Translations under genes and position numbers: made by a program
Assembly: GCA_016630905.1 (NCBI GenBank)
Contig: WBMQ01000004.1
Location: 1,674,001-1,738,000, forward strand
Origin: Capillidium heterosporum
Lineage: Eukaryota; Entomophthoromycota; Entomophthoromycetes; Entomophthorales; Capillidiaceae
Direction of reading: 5' to 3'
Length of the DNA stretch: 64,000 nt
Notes under the pieces: generated by a model
Told to the model about the DNA's origin: nothing
Seen by the model: the letters and a program-made list of their open reading frames with translations, nothing else
Databases searched by the model: none
Shown: one piece after another, positions 12,578-23,589 of the stretch
How the letters are laid out: each line of letters starts with the position of its first letter
Position numbering within the stretch: the first letter of the stretch is position 1

Positions 12578-13094
12578 TGTTCTTGATCAATAAAGAAATT
12601 AATCTTTTGGCAAAAGTACTTCATTTCTATTTTCCTATCAACTTTTATTGGTTTATTCTATATGTGAAGGACAGCATTCAAACTCCAACAAAAACTAAAT
12701 CGAAGCTCTATATTTACAAACTATAAATGTGGATTACATATATTGTAAAACCTTGATTGTTAGAATCCCTATCACTAGGTCAGGCTTGATTCCTTTGTGT
12801 CACCTTTCACTACCAACTTTTTATCTCTCAATTTGTAGCTATTTTGGCTATAAATACGCCATACTTGTAAAATGCAAAGAGATGTTATTGGATCCAACTA
12901 ACGATGGCATCATGCTGTAAGCAAACGATATGGTGAGTCAGGAAAGTAGAATTAAGGTCTACCACTACATCAGTCACAAAAGCCTAGACTTTCCGAATGG
13001 CAGGATAGATAGCAAGGTAGAGAGAGTATTTCATTAAAAGTATCTATAAGATGATGGCTGAATCACAAATCCAGGAGGGGATTGAGGGGACGGA
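12578..13094. other. Intergenic region
   Basis: AT-rich, with no supported gene. The small ORF 12729-12920 has no features I can interpret. Confidence 0.4.
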
Positions 13095-13480
13095 CTAGGG
13101 CTGGGTAAAAGAGGGCCTATTAGGCAGTAACTGAGTAGCAGCTAGTGTTGCGGTAGTGGGGTTAAAGGTAAGGATTGACTGGTATGTAGAAGTTGACTTG
13201 AGAGAATTGATTGCATTGGCAATAGTAATCGTCCAAAAGAAATGAGATACAAAAGCTGTTAGGATAGTCAAAAGATAATACGAGACTAGGAAAGCAGGGA
13301 TATTGAACCATATAGTAGCACTATGTTGATAAACTGAGGTATTTACTAAGAAAAAGAAAGCAATAAGAAATTTTAATGGGTGGAACAGGTTTGTAACAAA
13401 AAATGGATACAAATTGGGGAAATTGGAAGGTAGAAAGTTGATAGTGAAAAGTAGTACAAGAAAACAAAAAAGTCAAGTCT
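13095..13480 (-). CDS. Doubtful hydrophobic ORF (possible last exon of a membrane protein)
   Basis: An open frame of about 120 codons ends at 13095. It is strongly hydrophobic: LFCFLVLLFTINFLPSNF, then FVTNLFHPLKFLIAFFFLV, FLVSYYLLTILTAFVSHF and a Thr/Ser-rich tail ending PNRPSFTQP. Three or four membrane segments are plausible. There is no ATG in the frame, and a TGA lies directly upstream, so it could only be coding as a downstream exon of a spliced gene. I found no convincing upstream exon. It may instead be a relic or chance. I do not recognise a family. Confidence 0.22.
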
Positions 13481-14728
13481 ATGATCTAGTGATAGAGATT
13501 GTAGTGACCAAGATTGTTACACTATATTTAAAATTTGGTTGGAATCGGCTTTGAAGAATTTGGCAAACAGGAAGTAGCTGCCTAACTTGACTGAATTTAG
13601 CCTGCATACATATTTACCTAGATTTATCGTAGCTCTATCTAGGTTGAAGTAGCTTGAAGTTAAGTTGAGTTTGGTGATCACTTATAAGATGGGCTGGTAC
13701 GTTTCCAGCCTGTCTACAGCAAAGCTTGCATCTTTGGTAAGTGCATTAGGTGATCAAAATGTTCTCACTACAGCTAGACAGTAGGAAAATATACTTAATA
13801 GTAGTAGTAAGCCGTTCCATCGCTTATTCAAGGCATAAGATACTAATAGTTTATAAAACTGTAAAAATTGAACTATCTCTTGCAGTACGGAGTCGAGGAT
13901 ATTGTTTAGCATGGTTCAAGTAAATTGATCAACGAAAGTTTACTAAACTTTTGCTACTATTCTTGATGTATATCTCCTTATTGATTTTTATTATATTAGC
14001 CTTTGAATTTTTCGTAAGCTTGCTTTAGAATTAGAAGTTTTGTAATTTGTTAATTTTGCAAGCTTGAATAGGGATATTAGACAAAGAAATTGCCATCACA
14101 GCTGATTAGAGTTGGATATCTGGTGAGTAAATCTTGTCAAATTTTTATAAATGGCACTTTTCAGATAAACACAACTTTCAATTGCTATCATTCCTCTATT
14201 TCAAAAGCCATTCATACTTGTTATTTACACTAGTCTTTGATATGCGCCACATCAATACTAAAAACAAGTATACTGCTATTACGCCATAAACTATGTGTAG
14301 TCAATTCTATCTTATACCATGTCATGCAGTAGGTGCTAACTGACCATACCTCCCTTGAGCCTACCACCTGAAAGTAACAACAGCCACAGTAACGTTGTCA
14401 TGTTATTTGAAGTTGGGTAAAGCTTGGCATATTTATAGTATTCGCTCATATCCTTCTTTTTTTAGATATCTGCAAATGGCTATTCTCAAATTAACCGAAC
14501 TGCAAATTTACGTAAAGCAAATACTACAGTAGTATGCGTTCTATCAGTAGTTCATTGGCAATGTATAGAAATGCAGTTGCAAACCACTTGAAACACAACT
14601 CTAAATTTAACCACATTCCAGCTAATTTCAGTTAAAAATACTAACTAAAAATAGATTATTATGTGGTTTCTAAGGAATTAAGACCTAGCCTAAACTAAAG
14701 TGAGTTTAGGGTTCCTACAGCAAAAAGA
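13481..14728. other. Intergenic region upstream of the GPI-type gene
   Basis: AT-rich spacer of about 1.2 kb with no ORF of interest. Its right end carries the promoter of the surface protein gene. Confidence 0.45.
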
Positions 14729-14736
14729 TATAAAAG
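14729..14736 (+). promoter_or_regulatory. TATA box of the GPI-type gene
   Basis: TATAAAAG lies 46-53 bp upstream of the ATG at 14782, a typical placement for a regulated fungal promoter with a short 5' UTR. Confidence 0.55.
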
Positions 14737-14781
14737 GCCTATTTGGCAAAAGTTAAACTAACTTTAAACACAAAAGAACTC

Positions 14782-15285
14782 ATGCTCAAAATCAACCTAC
14801 TCAAAGCTGTACTAGTCCTCATAGTCCTCACCATTGTCAACAGTCAAGTTTACGACGAAAGCCAACGGCCCGAAATCTGTGAACGTAATCAGCTAACTTG
14901 TGAAACTTTATGTAGCAACCGTAAATCAAGCGTCCTCAAAAACACCTGTAAGATTGAAGATTTCACCTTCCAATGTACTTGTAAAGATAACTTTACACCG
15001 GATCCTAAGAATGTCACCTTCCCAGCCGCCTTTGCAGCTTGCCAGATCAACGGGTATAACTGTCAGCAGGATTGTAATGGGGACCCAACCTGCGCTCAAG
15101 CTTGTGTTCAAAAATATATATGTAATGGGGCTGGCGATGCTAACGATACTGCTAAAGCTACTAACACTGGGACCGCTACTACTACTGCTTCTAAAGTACC
15201 TTCCATATTTTCAAGTAATGCTATCAATTCAGCTGGGTTGAGTATTTTGATCCTACCTTTTAGTATGATTTTCTACTATATTTAA
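14782..15285 (+). CDS. Secreted Cys-rich, probably GPI-anchored surface protein (DUF7707-like)
   Basis: Single exon, 167 residues. I start at ATG 14782 because it begins directly with a signal peptide (MLKINLLKAVLVLIVLTIVN) about 50 bp after a TATA box. The mature region has about ten cysteines in spaced pairs (ICERNQLTCETLC, NTCKIEDFTFQCTC, CQINGYNCQQDC, CAQACVQKYIC) and several N-glycosylation sequons. It is followed by an Ala/Thr/Ser-rich stalk and a hydrophobic C-terminus (AGLSILILPFSMIFYYI) preceded by Asn/Ser residues, as expected for GPI attachment. The layout matches fungal DUF7707-type wall or surface proteins. Role is inferred only: cell-wall or plasma-membrane surface, possibly adhesion. 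Confidence 0.82.
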   Translation: MLKINLLKAVLVLIVLTIVNSQVYDESQRPEICERNQLTCETLCSNRKSSVLKNTCKIEDFTFQCTCKDNFTPDPKNVTFPAAFAACQINGYNCQQDCNGDPTCAQACVQKYICNGAGDANDTAKATNTGTATTTASKVPSIFSSNAINSAGLSILILPFSMIFYYI

Positions 15286-16443
15286 GCAGTAAATTTTATT
15301 TATTTTTGCCTATTTGTACATTTTGATATTGCCTTTAAATGCTTAAAATTGCATGTCCAATATATGTATTAATATTCGTTTAATTATGTATTTTGAAGTG
15401 GAAATTTAACTAGTACAATTAGCTCCATTTCTTAACTTCGAGCATGTTTGAAATTAGTATATTTGTATAACTGAATACCGATATACATCACTAATGAATT
15501 ACCATCAAAGCTATGTAAAGTAAAATCTTCAAAACTAACAAGCTTATAAATAGATAGCTTCAAGCTATAGCATATAGCTAAACCCATTGTATTTACCTCA
15601 AGTTACATTAGTCAACTTGGTAGGTTTAAATCAGTTCAATCTAATTTCATCAACTTGATATATTTCTCAATCGACCCAGCCTTAAAACCCTATCGACTAC
15701 TTTCCAATATGATGATACCTACATTAAAAGTTAATGACTTAGCTTTCATCTTGGAGTAAGCTTCTATCACCAATAGTGATTGGAATTCGGTTCTACGCAG
15801 ATTTTGGATTGCAGTTCACCATTGCAAAGCTATTCTACATCACTTCTTAGTAAAATATATAGTGAAAATGAGATATGTAAGTATATGCCGTATGCTTGAT
15901 ACTAGGTTTACTTGGGATGCATCTACTTTTGACACTTACCTGTAACAGCTTTTCAACTTTATACATCTACAAGTTGTTTCTAAGAGACACAGTATCCCAT
16001 TACAGCTATAAGCAACTTTACTCTTTTAAACTGGGATATACCTCATCTATGCATATAAACCTTGTATATTTTCACAAGTAAATAGCCTCTTGAGTTTTTA
16101 TGTATTAGCAAAAGCTTATACCTCGTATGCCAATAACCCTTATATTATTGATCTATGAGCTTGATTTACACTATTCTGGTCTGAATCAAACGTTACAAGC
16201 TATTGCTGCCGTGTTCAAGTGCTTTAACCAACTTTACAATTGGACTCGTAAAAAATTACTCGATTTATCTGAACAGTTTAAATTTATAATGCCTGTATCA
16301 ATTTTCTATTATATACTATCCAATCAAGTACTGTTATTTATATTTTTAAAGCTTATAATTGATTGAATTCAACTGGATAGCACTTTCTTAAAGGAACTAA
16401 CGTCATAAGAGAGTTTATTTTGAGCTACACCTTTCAGTAAGAA
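15286..16443. other. Intergenic region
   Basis: AT-rich. Two short ORFs (15896-16081 and 16127-16366) are hydrophobic, lack homology I can recognise and are probably chance. The right end holds the EMC2 promoter. Confidence 0.45.
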
Positions 16444-17500
16444 ATGAACGACTACCAAAACATATCCCAAAGGTTAGAAAAGTTGAGGATAAGTGGTGAG
16501 AATGCACCCTTAGAAGTATTTGAGTTAGGTAGTAAGGTGATAGACAGTAAGGATTACAGTTATTGGGTTGGCGATTCAAGTACTTTTTTCACTTTCAAAG
16601 GTATTTATAATTATAGTTTGGAGTATCATTGAACAAACCATCGTTGCATGTTTCCAGCTAAACAAAATTGAGAAAGCCAAGGTAAAATTTTATTCTTATG
16701 CTTTATTTATCAAATCTGTTTATTAGGAACTTATGTTGAAAGTTGGAGCTAGATTCCCTGACAGTTATAGATTTATGAAGTTAGTAGGTCTAAGTTTGGA
16801 AGCCGAAGACAAACTAGATGAAGCGCAACTTATCTATACTGATATTTTAGAAAAGGATGAAGCATTCTTGGTAGCTTATTTCTAATTTATTTTTTAAATT
16901 TTTTCGTTTTGTAGCCCGTTGTCAAGCGTAAAATAGCTTTATTGAAGGCGCAAGGGAACATTTATAAATGCATTGAGGAATTGGTCAAATATTGTGACAT
17001 AAACCCAGTGGATACTGAATCCTGGCTAGAATTGAGTAATCTGTACCTTATGCTGTCCGAGTAATTTTTAAATGATAATTTTTGTTTATTGACTTTATTT
17101 AGATTCGAAAAGGCAGCCCATGCCATTGAAGAATTAATCTTATTGGAACCTCAAAATCCAATCTTCCACCTCAAATATGCTGAAGTAAGCCTATATGCAT
17201 TTCCCAACTTATCGGCATTCTGTAGGTTCTTTATAGTATGAACAAGTACCCTTTAGCTTGTAAACATTACCTGAGGGTTATCGAATTGGAACCCCATCAA
17301 ACACGAGCGATCTATGGTCTTAAATTGGTGCAGATAAACAGTTTGCAATGACTAATTTCTTTTTATATTAGGTGACCGATAAGCAGTTGGGAAATATAAA
17401 ATCTAGTTCAAAGGGAAGCGGTGATGAATTCAAAGAGACTGCCGAGTTAAATCTACTAGGCTGTAAAGCTTTTGAAGATAAAATACGAAAAAATTGGTAA
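16444..17500 (+). CDS. EMC2: ER membrane protein complex subunit 2 (TPR protein)
   Basis: Seven exons (16444-16579, 16617-16681, 16727-16870, 16915-17060, 17103-17184, 17226-17327, 17372-17500) join to 267 residues. Introns are 37-45 nt. Diagnostic pieces are VWSIIEQTIVACFQLNKIEK-like helix pairs (the splice gives IWSIIEQTIVACFQLN), ARFPDSYRFMKLVGLSLEAE, AFLVPVVKRKIALLKAQGN, INPVDTESWLELSNLYLMLS and EPQNPIFHLKYAEVLYSMNK, in the order seen in EMC2. EMC2 is the cytosolic TPR scaffold of the EMC, which inserts tail-anchored and multipass proteins into the ER membrane. Length is close to other fungal EMC2 proteins (about 270-300). The C-terminus LGCKAFEDKIRKNW also fits. All junctions keep frame and use GT-AG, so the model is firm. 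Confidence 0.92.
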
Positions 17501-18384
17501 CCGGGAAGTCAAGGAGCTCATCACTCACTACTTGAAATAAAGGTTAATGTGGTTTAAAATATGTGACTTTATTTTTATTATTTATTTACATAATATGTAA
17601 ATACAACTTGAATATCTAATATAGTATGAGAATCTATCCTTATGCCTACTTGTTTTAGATTTTTGGTTAGATTTTGATACCGTATACTTATGTAGAATAA
17701 CACTATATCAATTCTGTAAATGGAATACACAATCTAAGCTTTAACATTTAACAATAGGCAAAGCTATATAAGTAGAATCAAATGCAAAGTACATTAGTAT
17801 GTTTGAAAATAGTGTTCTACTATATAATCTTCAAAAAGGTATGAAAGAATTCTGTGTTTGAAAATATATAAAAGAATCAGATTTCCATAAGATATATTGG
17901 ATGAGATAAGAGCCAAGCTCAAATGTAACAAAGAGAGGATGGTCAAAATTATAAATATTTTTATTTTTAACGCAAGTGTAATAGTAAGCATAGTATACTG
18001 TTAAAAGTATATAAAAAAAGATCCTATAAGTAAAGCTATGGTTTGTAGAATATAAAAAATTAAGCTTATTTATAACCACTAAAATGAATCATTGACCATT
18101 GCTATGGTAGTAGTTATCTTCAATATACATCATCCTAAACATATCTATTAATACATTACCTAGATTCTTCAAGTAGGCAAAATAATGGAAAAACTTGATG
18201 CATTCGAAACTTATTTTTGCTAACTCAATGAATTGCTTGCCTAGCTTCAAATATGCGTATTTTAATTGGTCAAAATTCTCCATCACTTTCCTTAAGCTTA
18301 TGAACTAATTTCATCGGACATAAATACGTAGCCAAAACTCAAGCTTCAACTTCACCAAATCCAAGAGAAACCAACATTCACCAA
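17501..18384. other. Intergenic region
   Basis: Very AT-rich. Minus-strand ORFs at 17794-18286 are Phe/Ile/Tyr-rich translations of AT-rich DNA and are not supported as genes. The right end is the GFA-family promoter. Confidence 0.45.
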
Positions 18385-18906
18385 ATGGATCCCAACACTA
18401 AGATGCAAGCTTATGAAGGTAGTTGCGATTGTAAAGGTATAAAGTTCAATTTTCTAAGTTCAACTGCCGTACCTTACATGCGGTGCTACTGTTCCATCTG
18501 CCGCAAAGTAAATGGAGGTGGCGGTTACTGCATCAACATAATGGGAGCCTACTCAACTTTGAGGTACTTTGTCAATCCCGAAGTCAAACTTTGTGGCTAC
18601 AAAGCTATCATTAATAAAGAAGCACAACTTGAAGATCAAAAGCTATGTGGCAACACTAGATACTTCTGTTCTAACTGCTCTACCAATTTGTGGGCCCACG
18701 ATCCCAAGTATGGTGATTGGTTTTACCCTTTTGCTTCGGCTATCGACACCGACCTACCTTTTGTTGACAAGAGTGTACCTGTTCATTGCATTATGACTAA
18801 AAGCAAAGCCAACTGGCCTAAACTTCCCCAAGGCAATGTTAGATACTTTGATGAATACCCCGACTGCTCTATCTCGGAGTGGCATGAGAAGTATTACAAA
18901 AGATAA
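18385..18906 (+). CDS. GFA/CENP-V domain protein (zinc-binding, Gfa-like)
   Basis: Single exon, 173 residues. The protein carries the GFA/CENP-V cysteine pattern: GSCDCKGIKF (C14, C16), YMRCYCSICRKVNGGGG (C34, C36, C39) and YFCSNCSTNLW (C95, C98), which bind the zinc ions of this beta-tent fold. Family members include glutathione-dependent formaldehyde-activating enzyme and many uncharacterised cytosolic fungal proteins, so a carbon-sulphur lyase-type or thiol-adduct reaction is possible but not shown. The C-terminal SISEWHEKYYKR tail matches fungal members in style. The ATG is the first in frame, with context CCAAATGG. It stands alone, with no linked dehydrogenase. Confidence 0.85.
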   Translation: MDPNTKMQAYEGSCDCKGIKFNFLSSTAVPYMRCYCSICRKVNGGGGYCINIMGAYSTLRYFVNPEVKLCGYKAIINKEAQLEDQKLCGNTRYFCSNCSTNLWAHDPKYGDWFYPFASAIDTDLPFVDKSVPVHCIMTKSKANWPKLPQGNVRYFDEYPDCSISEWHEKYYKR

Positions 18907-19013
18907 AAGATAGGTCTATATGGGAATGGCATGGAGAATACTAAAAGAAATAAAAAGTATAGGTTTTATATTTTGCATTTTACATATATTCAATTTATTG
19001 TTGAAGTTGCTGC

Positions 19014-20014
19014 TCAAACTAAATCGGATTCCAAGTATACGTAGATGTCCTTAGAGTCGTTAAACTTGTAGGCTAGTTTCCTACCTAATGTTGTAGGCTG
19101 GCTAAAGGCGATTTGGTGGTTTGATATTGGACTTGCTCCAAAATAGAAGGAGGCAACTTCGAGTAATTTGAAAGCCACTTTACACCTTCGGTACTTTGGT
19201 AAAACCCATATGCGATTGACACCCAACATCGACTTAGAAGGCTGTTCTTCTAACCTATAGTTCTCTTCTTCCTCATTTAGACTTTGCAGTGGATCTACTA
19301 TTTGTAAGAACTTTTGATGGGCTCAGCTATTAGACATCCTATTACTTTACGCTTCGAATCCAAATATATATAAAACTTGATGCAATTTTAGTTTCAATTA
19401 CAAGATAATGATTTAAATTTACTTTGGAATTGGAGAATCTTGTTTCTTCCAGCTCAGTTGCTCCTAGAGACTGATTTATAACTGAACAGATCTCTTTCAA
19501 CTAAATTATACATGGTTAGAATTAGCTTTGGCTAAACTTTACCTTTTTCTTATCAAAACTGGTGACCTGACTACCTGAATATACGACAATGCTGCCACTT
19601 ATCGTACTATCCTTAGTGTTAGTTTTGATAACTTTTAATGGCCCATAACCTTCCACACCATCGACAACCTGTTGTCCATTTTTATTAAATAGTAGTTGTA
19701 GTTGAACTTCAGTTTTGTATTTCTAAATAATGTATCAATAAGAATTTGTATATTATGGTTACTGGTAAAGTTATTCCATTGACTATTGAATTATGAAAGC
19801 TTAAATGCAACTTCTCATCGTCCGATATACCTGGGTAGTACGACATAGAACATCCTTTGCAGTTGATCATATAATTCTTTTGGCCTAGCTGTAAAAAAGT
19901 TTGAACAAACTTTGGCTCATCTTTCGAAGGCTCTTTCGATTCGTTGGCTGGGTTGACTTTAACTTTTTTGGAATAAGTCGGTAGAAAGTTGAGTTTCGTT
20001 TGTATTTCCTTCAT
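19014..20014 (-). CDS. ECO1: Cohesion-establishment acetyltransferase Eco1/ESCO (one apparent frameshift)
   Basis: Exons 20014-19763, 19722-19543, 19500-19423 and 19375-19014. The N-terminus has a partial PIP-box-like QTKLNFLP, then the Eco1 zinc finger INCKGCSMSYYP...HLSFHNSIVNG (C52, C55, H70, H74). The C-terminal GNAT domain has VIGCLIAEPI, LGVNRIWVLPKYRR (acetyl-CoA loop) and NHQIAFSQPTTLGRKLAYKF, all Eco1 hallmarks. It acetylates Smc3 in S phase to lock sister-chromatid cohesion. In exon 4 the frame breaks at an A4 run (T run at 19312-19315). Adding one base gives IKKFLQIVDPLQSLN then EEEENYRLEEQPSK, which parallels the EEEK...RF.RQ stretch of animal ESCO proteins, so a missing base is far likelier than an intron. 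Corrected length is about 290 residues. Confidence 0.92.
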
Positions 20015-20331
20015 CTTCGTTGGAGTCCTTATAAGAATAACAAGCTATTTAAATAGTTTTGTCTATTATTGTACTTTGTTTCATATCTTCAGCATTATAT
20101 TGATCTTGGTATAGGCAAACTATACTTAACTTTATCGGATTGATGAAGTCAATATGGAGGGCTTTATATTTGATTTACAAGATTCATTGGTGTAAACCCA
20201 TTTTATTATGTCATAGTCCTTGACTCTGGTTTACTTCAGCTCAAACTTTGGTTATGAACAAGGAAATGATGTTAAATAGAAGCAGCCAAGTTGAATCTTC
20301 AAGAACCCATTTTCAAGTACATTAGAATAGT
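20015..20331. promoter_or_regulatory. Divergent promoter region ECO1 / ZRSR-like
   Basis: About 317 bp separate the two start codons, which point away from each other, so both promoters must lie here. I see no clear TATA box or other named site. Confidence 0.5.
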
Positions 20332-21410
20332 ATGGAAATACAAGTCAAAGAAACAAGATTACCTCGCAAACTTTATAGAAGAAAACGTAAGAAACTAAGG
20401 TTGCAGCAAAAACGAAGAGACTTCCAAAAAGCAAAAGTTGAAGGTAAATTTACTATAAATTTTAATTAAAATCAATTCTTATATTTTGTTTATATTAGAG
20501 GATAAAGGAGTAATTCCTATAATCGATGAGTAAATATTTACACATGTATATCGATAGTTGATTTGTCTAAAATTTGTAGGGAATATGAAAGGCAGAAAAA
20601 ACTATGGGAAGAAAGGGAATCCGAGTATACGAAACGTATTCAGAGAGAGACAAAGCGTGAAGCTATACTACAGGAACAATTACAGAAAAAATTAAACTGT
20701 CAATCGGATTTACTATTCAAAGAATCTCCTTCGAAGCCTGAGGTATTTTTAATAAAATTTGATAGAATACAGGATGGTAACATTTTGTTCTATATAGGTA
20801 TCTACCCTATCTAAAATGCCATGTGTATTTTTCAATATTGTCGGTAGTTGTAGACTAGGGCCAAACTGCTCCAACTTACATATCACTACTAAATTTCCTA
20901 CTAACGTCATCGTCATTCCCCGTCTGTTTCAGTTTCCCAAAGTTGAAAAGATAGGTCATAAAGACCTTCAGTTTCAAGTTAAGCTTTTATTTACTGTACC
21001 TAATATGTTGTTTTAGGAAGCTGTCTACACCAGTAAAAGTTTGGCTAGTTATCACAAGTTTTTTATCGAATTTACCAAATATATCCGAGATGTCGGTAGC
21101 CCTATAGAAATTAAAGTAGGTTGTACAGTAGCTTAAGCGCATTCCATTAACTTTAGTTTAGGTCAGCTTAAACCAAGCTGTACATCTTAAAGGCAATGTA
21201 TACCTACAGTTTAAAGATAGGAAATGTAGTCAAAAATTCTTCAACAGTTCGAACTCCAAACAATTTTTAGGCTGCACTATGCTACCTAGATATTTACAGA
21301 TTGATGGCTTAACACAGTTGTTATGTAGTAACTTTGAACTGGTACACAAGTGCCAGAAAGGACCTAGCTGCAACTTTGTCCATGCTTTTATCAACCCAAA
21401 ATTAAACTGA
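20332..21410 (+). CDS. U2AF35-related splicing factor (ZRSR/Urp type)
   Basis: Six exons (20332-20443, 20499-20529, 20580-20742, 20798-20977, 21017-21115, 21162-21410) encode 277 residues. The first 100 are charged and helical (KLYRRKRKKLRLQQKRRDF, YERQKKLWEERESEY), as in ZRSR proteins and unlike canonical U2AF35. Two CCCH fingers of exact C-X8-C-X5-C-X3-H spacing follow: CVFFNIVGSCRLGPNCSNLH and CSNFELVHKCQKGPSCNFVH. Between them is a divergent U2AF-homology RRM with HLKGNVYLQFKDRKCSQKFF. ZRSR proteins recognise 3' splice sites; in animals they act mainly in the U12-dependent spliceosome, so this gene hints at a minor spliceosome. There is no C-terminal RS domain. Intron 3 is 55 nt and could be read differently. 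Confidence 0.85.
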
Positions 21411-21670
21411 TAGTTTTATGTACTTGCTATATAAACTTTAGCTGCAAGTTTCTTTAAAAAATTCAAAGTATACAGTAGGTTTGATCTACTTTTCATTTAC
21501 TTTTATAGCTAAATCTTAGAAACGTTTATTCAAGCAAAGCTAATGAAATGGAACAGTTAGTTTATAAACTTTACACCACCCATGTGATAAAAATCAAATC
21601 AAATCAACCAATATCTATAATTGTCATTCATTTTATAAAGCTACTACTTGGACGACACCATCTTAGAAAC

Positions 21671-23589
21671 CTATCCACGGTGATTCAAGTTGTTGACTAT
21701 GTCATCGAGTTTGGTAATGGTACGGATGTAGTAATCTCCATAACGACGAGCGACCTTCTGCTCAGTAACCTGAATAAGATCCTAAAAATAGCAATCAATA
21801 CGATTAGCAAATATAAAAGTATAAAATTCAAAAAGATACTTACTCCATTGACGACAAACTCGAGGTCACTGACGTTCTCATAACTACCATGGAGCAAGTT
21901 GGTGGAAGCGGACTGCTTCTTTTGGTGAGACTTGAGCTTAAGGATCATGAGCTGACGGCGCACCTCGTCCAATTCTAAGTTGAGGAAATGGGCCAACTTG
22001 GGGATGGACAATGAGGTGTAGAGGCTGAGGTAGGAACGCAGAGTGGGGATGAGAACCTGGTGACGAACCGAGTTCATGAATGTCTCCAGCTGCTGCTGGC
22101 TGGGGGTGATGCTGGCTTCGTTGTTGTCGCTGGAGGCAAAAGTGGGGGCGATGAAACGTGGGGAGGCATAGTTGAACAGCTCCTTGTAGGCATCCAAGTT
22201 GCCTTCGGTTGAGCGCATACGAGTCAACTGCTCACCAAACTTCTCACGTAAGGTCGAGTGCAAGTTGTCGTCGAGGCGAGTAGTGAACAACGAGGTGCAT
22301 ATAGCTAGGAGGGCGTACATCTGATCTACCTTCTTGTTTGTCTAACGAGCATGTAAATATTGTAAGTTATATCAAACTACCTGTTCGAATTGGTAAGACT
22401 TGGTGTAATAGCCCTTGGTACGGGTAACGAAAATCAAAATGTTGGTCAAGACACGGATGGCATCTGAAAATCTGCACATCATCAAGTAGCAGAAGCTGAT
22501 GTAGTAGTAGAGGGTGATGTGGCAGGCGGTTACTTTGGTGAAAAGGGATTTGCGAGCCAAGTCGACGTTATCTAACATCTTCAGGCCCATGGTGTAGTTG
22601 CCCAAAAGGCAGTGCACACGTAAAAGTCCAACAATAGAGAAAAGGCCCAGCATCTTGTATAGCTGACGAGAACCGTATTCACCAGCAACCTCACTATTTA
22701 AGGGTAAGCTCACGCTTTATAATTAAACTAACCTTGAATCTTGACCTTTGCTGTCAGCCTTCAACTGTTCGTTGATGTTGGACTTTTGGATCAAAGAGTA
22801 GAGGACGTTGAGTACACTGTAGCAAGACCAGATCTGAAAATGAAAATTAGATAAGGAACGATAGGTATTAGGTACATGAGGATTCAACTTCAAAAGTTCT
22901 AACTCTTCCTCTGACTTGTTCTTACTCTTACTACGGTAAGTGCAGAAAGATTGGAACTGGTAAATGAATTCGTCAATAATATCCCAAAGCCATTGGTTAG
23001 GCAATTCGAGGGGTACTGGGCTACCGGAATCTTTAAAACTGTCAATATGGATGTCACTGATAACACTTACTCAATATGTAGTTGAAGAGGTCGCAGTAGT
23101 TTTCATAGGACTGGAAACGGTGATCGATGGTAGTGTGAAGTTTGGAATAAATGTGACGGTAGTAAAGTTCACGGTATAAGATAAGGAAAATTTGGTCTAT
23201 AAATTTTAGCAATAAAAACATATAAATAAATTACCATCGTTTACTAAATGAGAAACAACTTCAGGTTCAGGCCACAACGTCTTTTGGTAGTAACGTTCGG
23301 TTAACTTGTTGAATTGCACTTCGTAAATGTACTGTAACTCGAAGACATTATTTTCAGCTAAGTTTGAATGGAAGCTGAAGATGAACTTTTTGATCTCATC
23401 GGGCAATGCTGCAGCTGCTATATTCAAATTTTCAATGATAGCTTCCTGGTCTACAAACAAAGTTTAATATGCTGCTGTAAAATTAGTAAATTAAGAGTTA
23501 CCGTATTCATCTTCCAAAACGTTGGCGTAAACGTTAGGTGTAATATCTAACTCAACTGGGATGTCGTCTTCTTCGTAATCGTGGTACAT
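21671..23589 (-). CDS. Translation initiation factor eIF3 subunit L
   Basis: Eight exons (23589-23502, 23450-23235, 23196-23071, 23030-22876, 22833-22733, 22693-22381, 22341-21844, 21781-21671) give 535 residues. Matches to eIF3l run throughout: [15 protein letters not shown] at the start, [97 protein letters not shown], the PCI-type region [20 protein letters not shown], and the C-terminal [20 protein letters not shown]. It is a peripheral eIF3 subunit that joins the PCI/MPN core and supports 40S recruitment. It is absent from budding yeast but present in many filamentous fungi. The gene converges with the ZRSR-like gene, 260 bp apart. An in-frame open stretch upstream of 23589 lacks ATG and is ignored. 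Confidence 0.95.

Noticed and set aside
14743-14781. Longer N-terminus for the GPI-type protein
   Set aside because: The extension starts without ATG. The ATG at 14782 starts a signal peptide directly and sits correctly downstream of the TATA box.
19250-19312. A 62-nt intron in ECO1 (A|GTTCTT...GTTAG|AA) instead of an indel
   Set aside because: It would remove the EEEENYRLEEQP stretch that parallels animal ESCO proteins, and the donor is weak.
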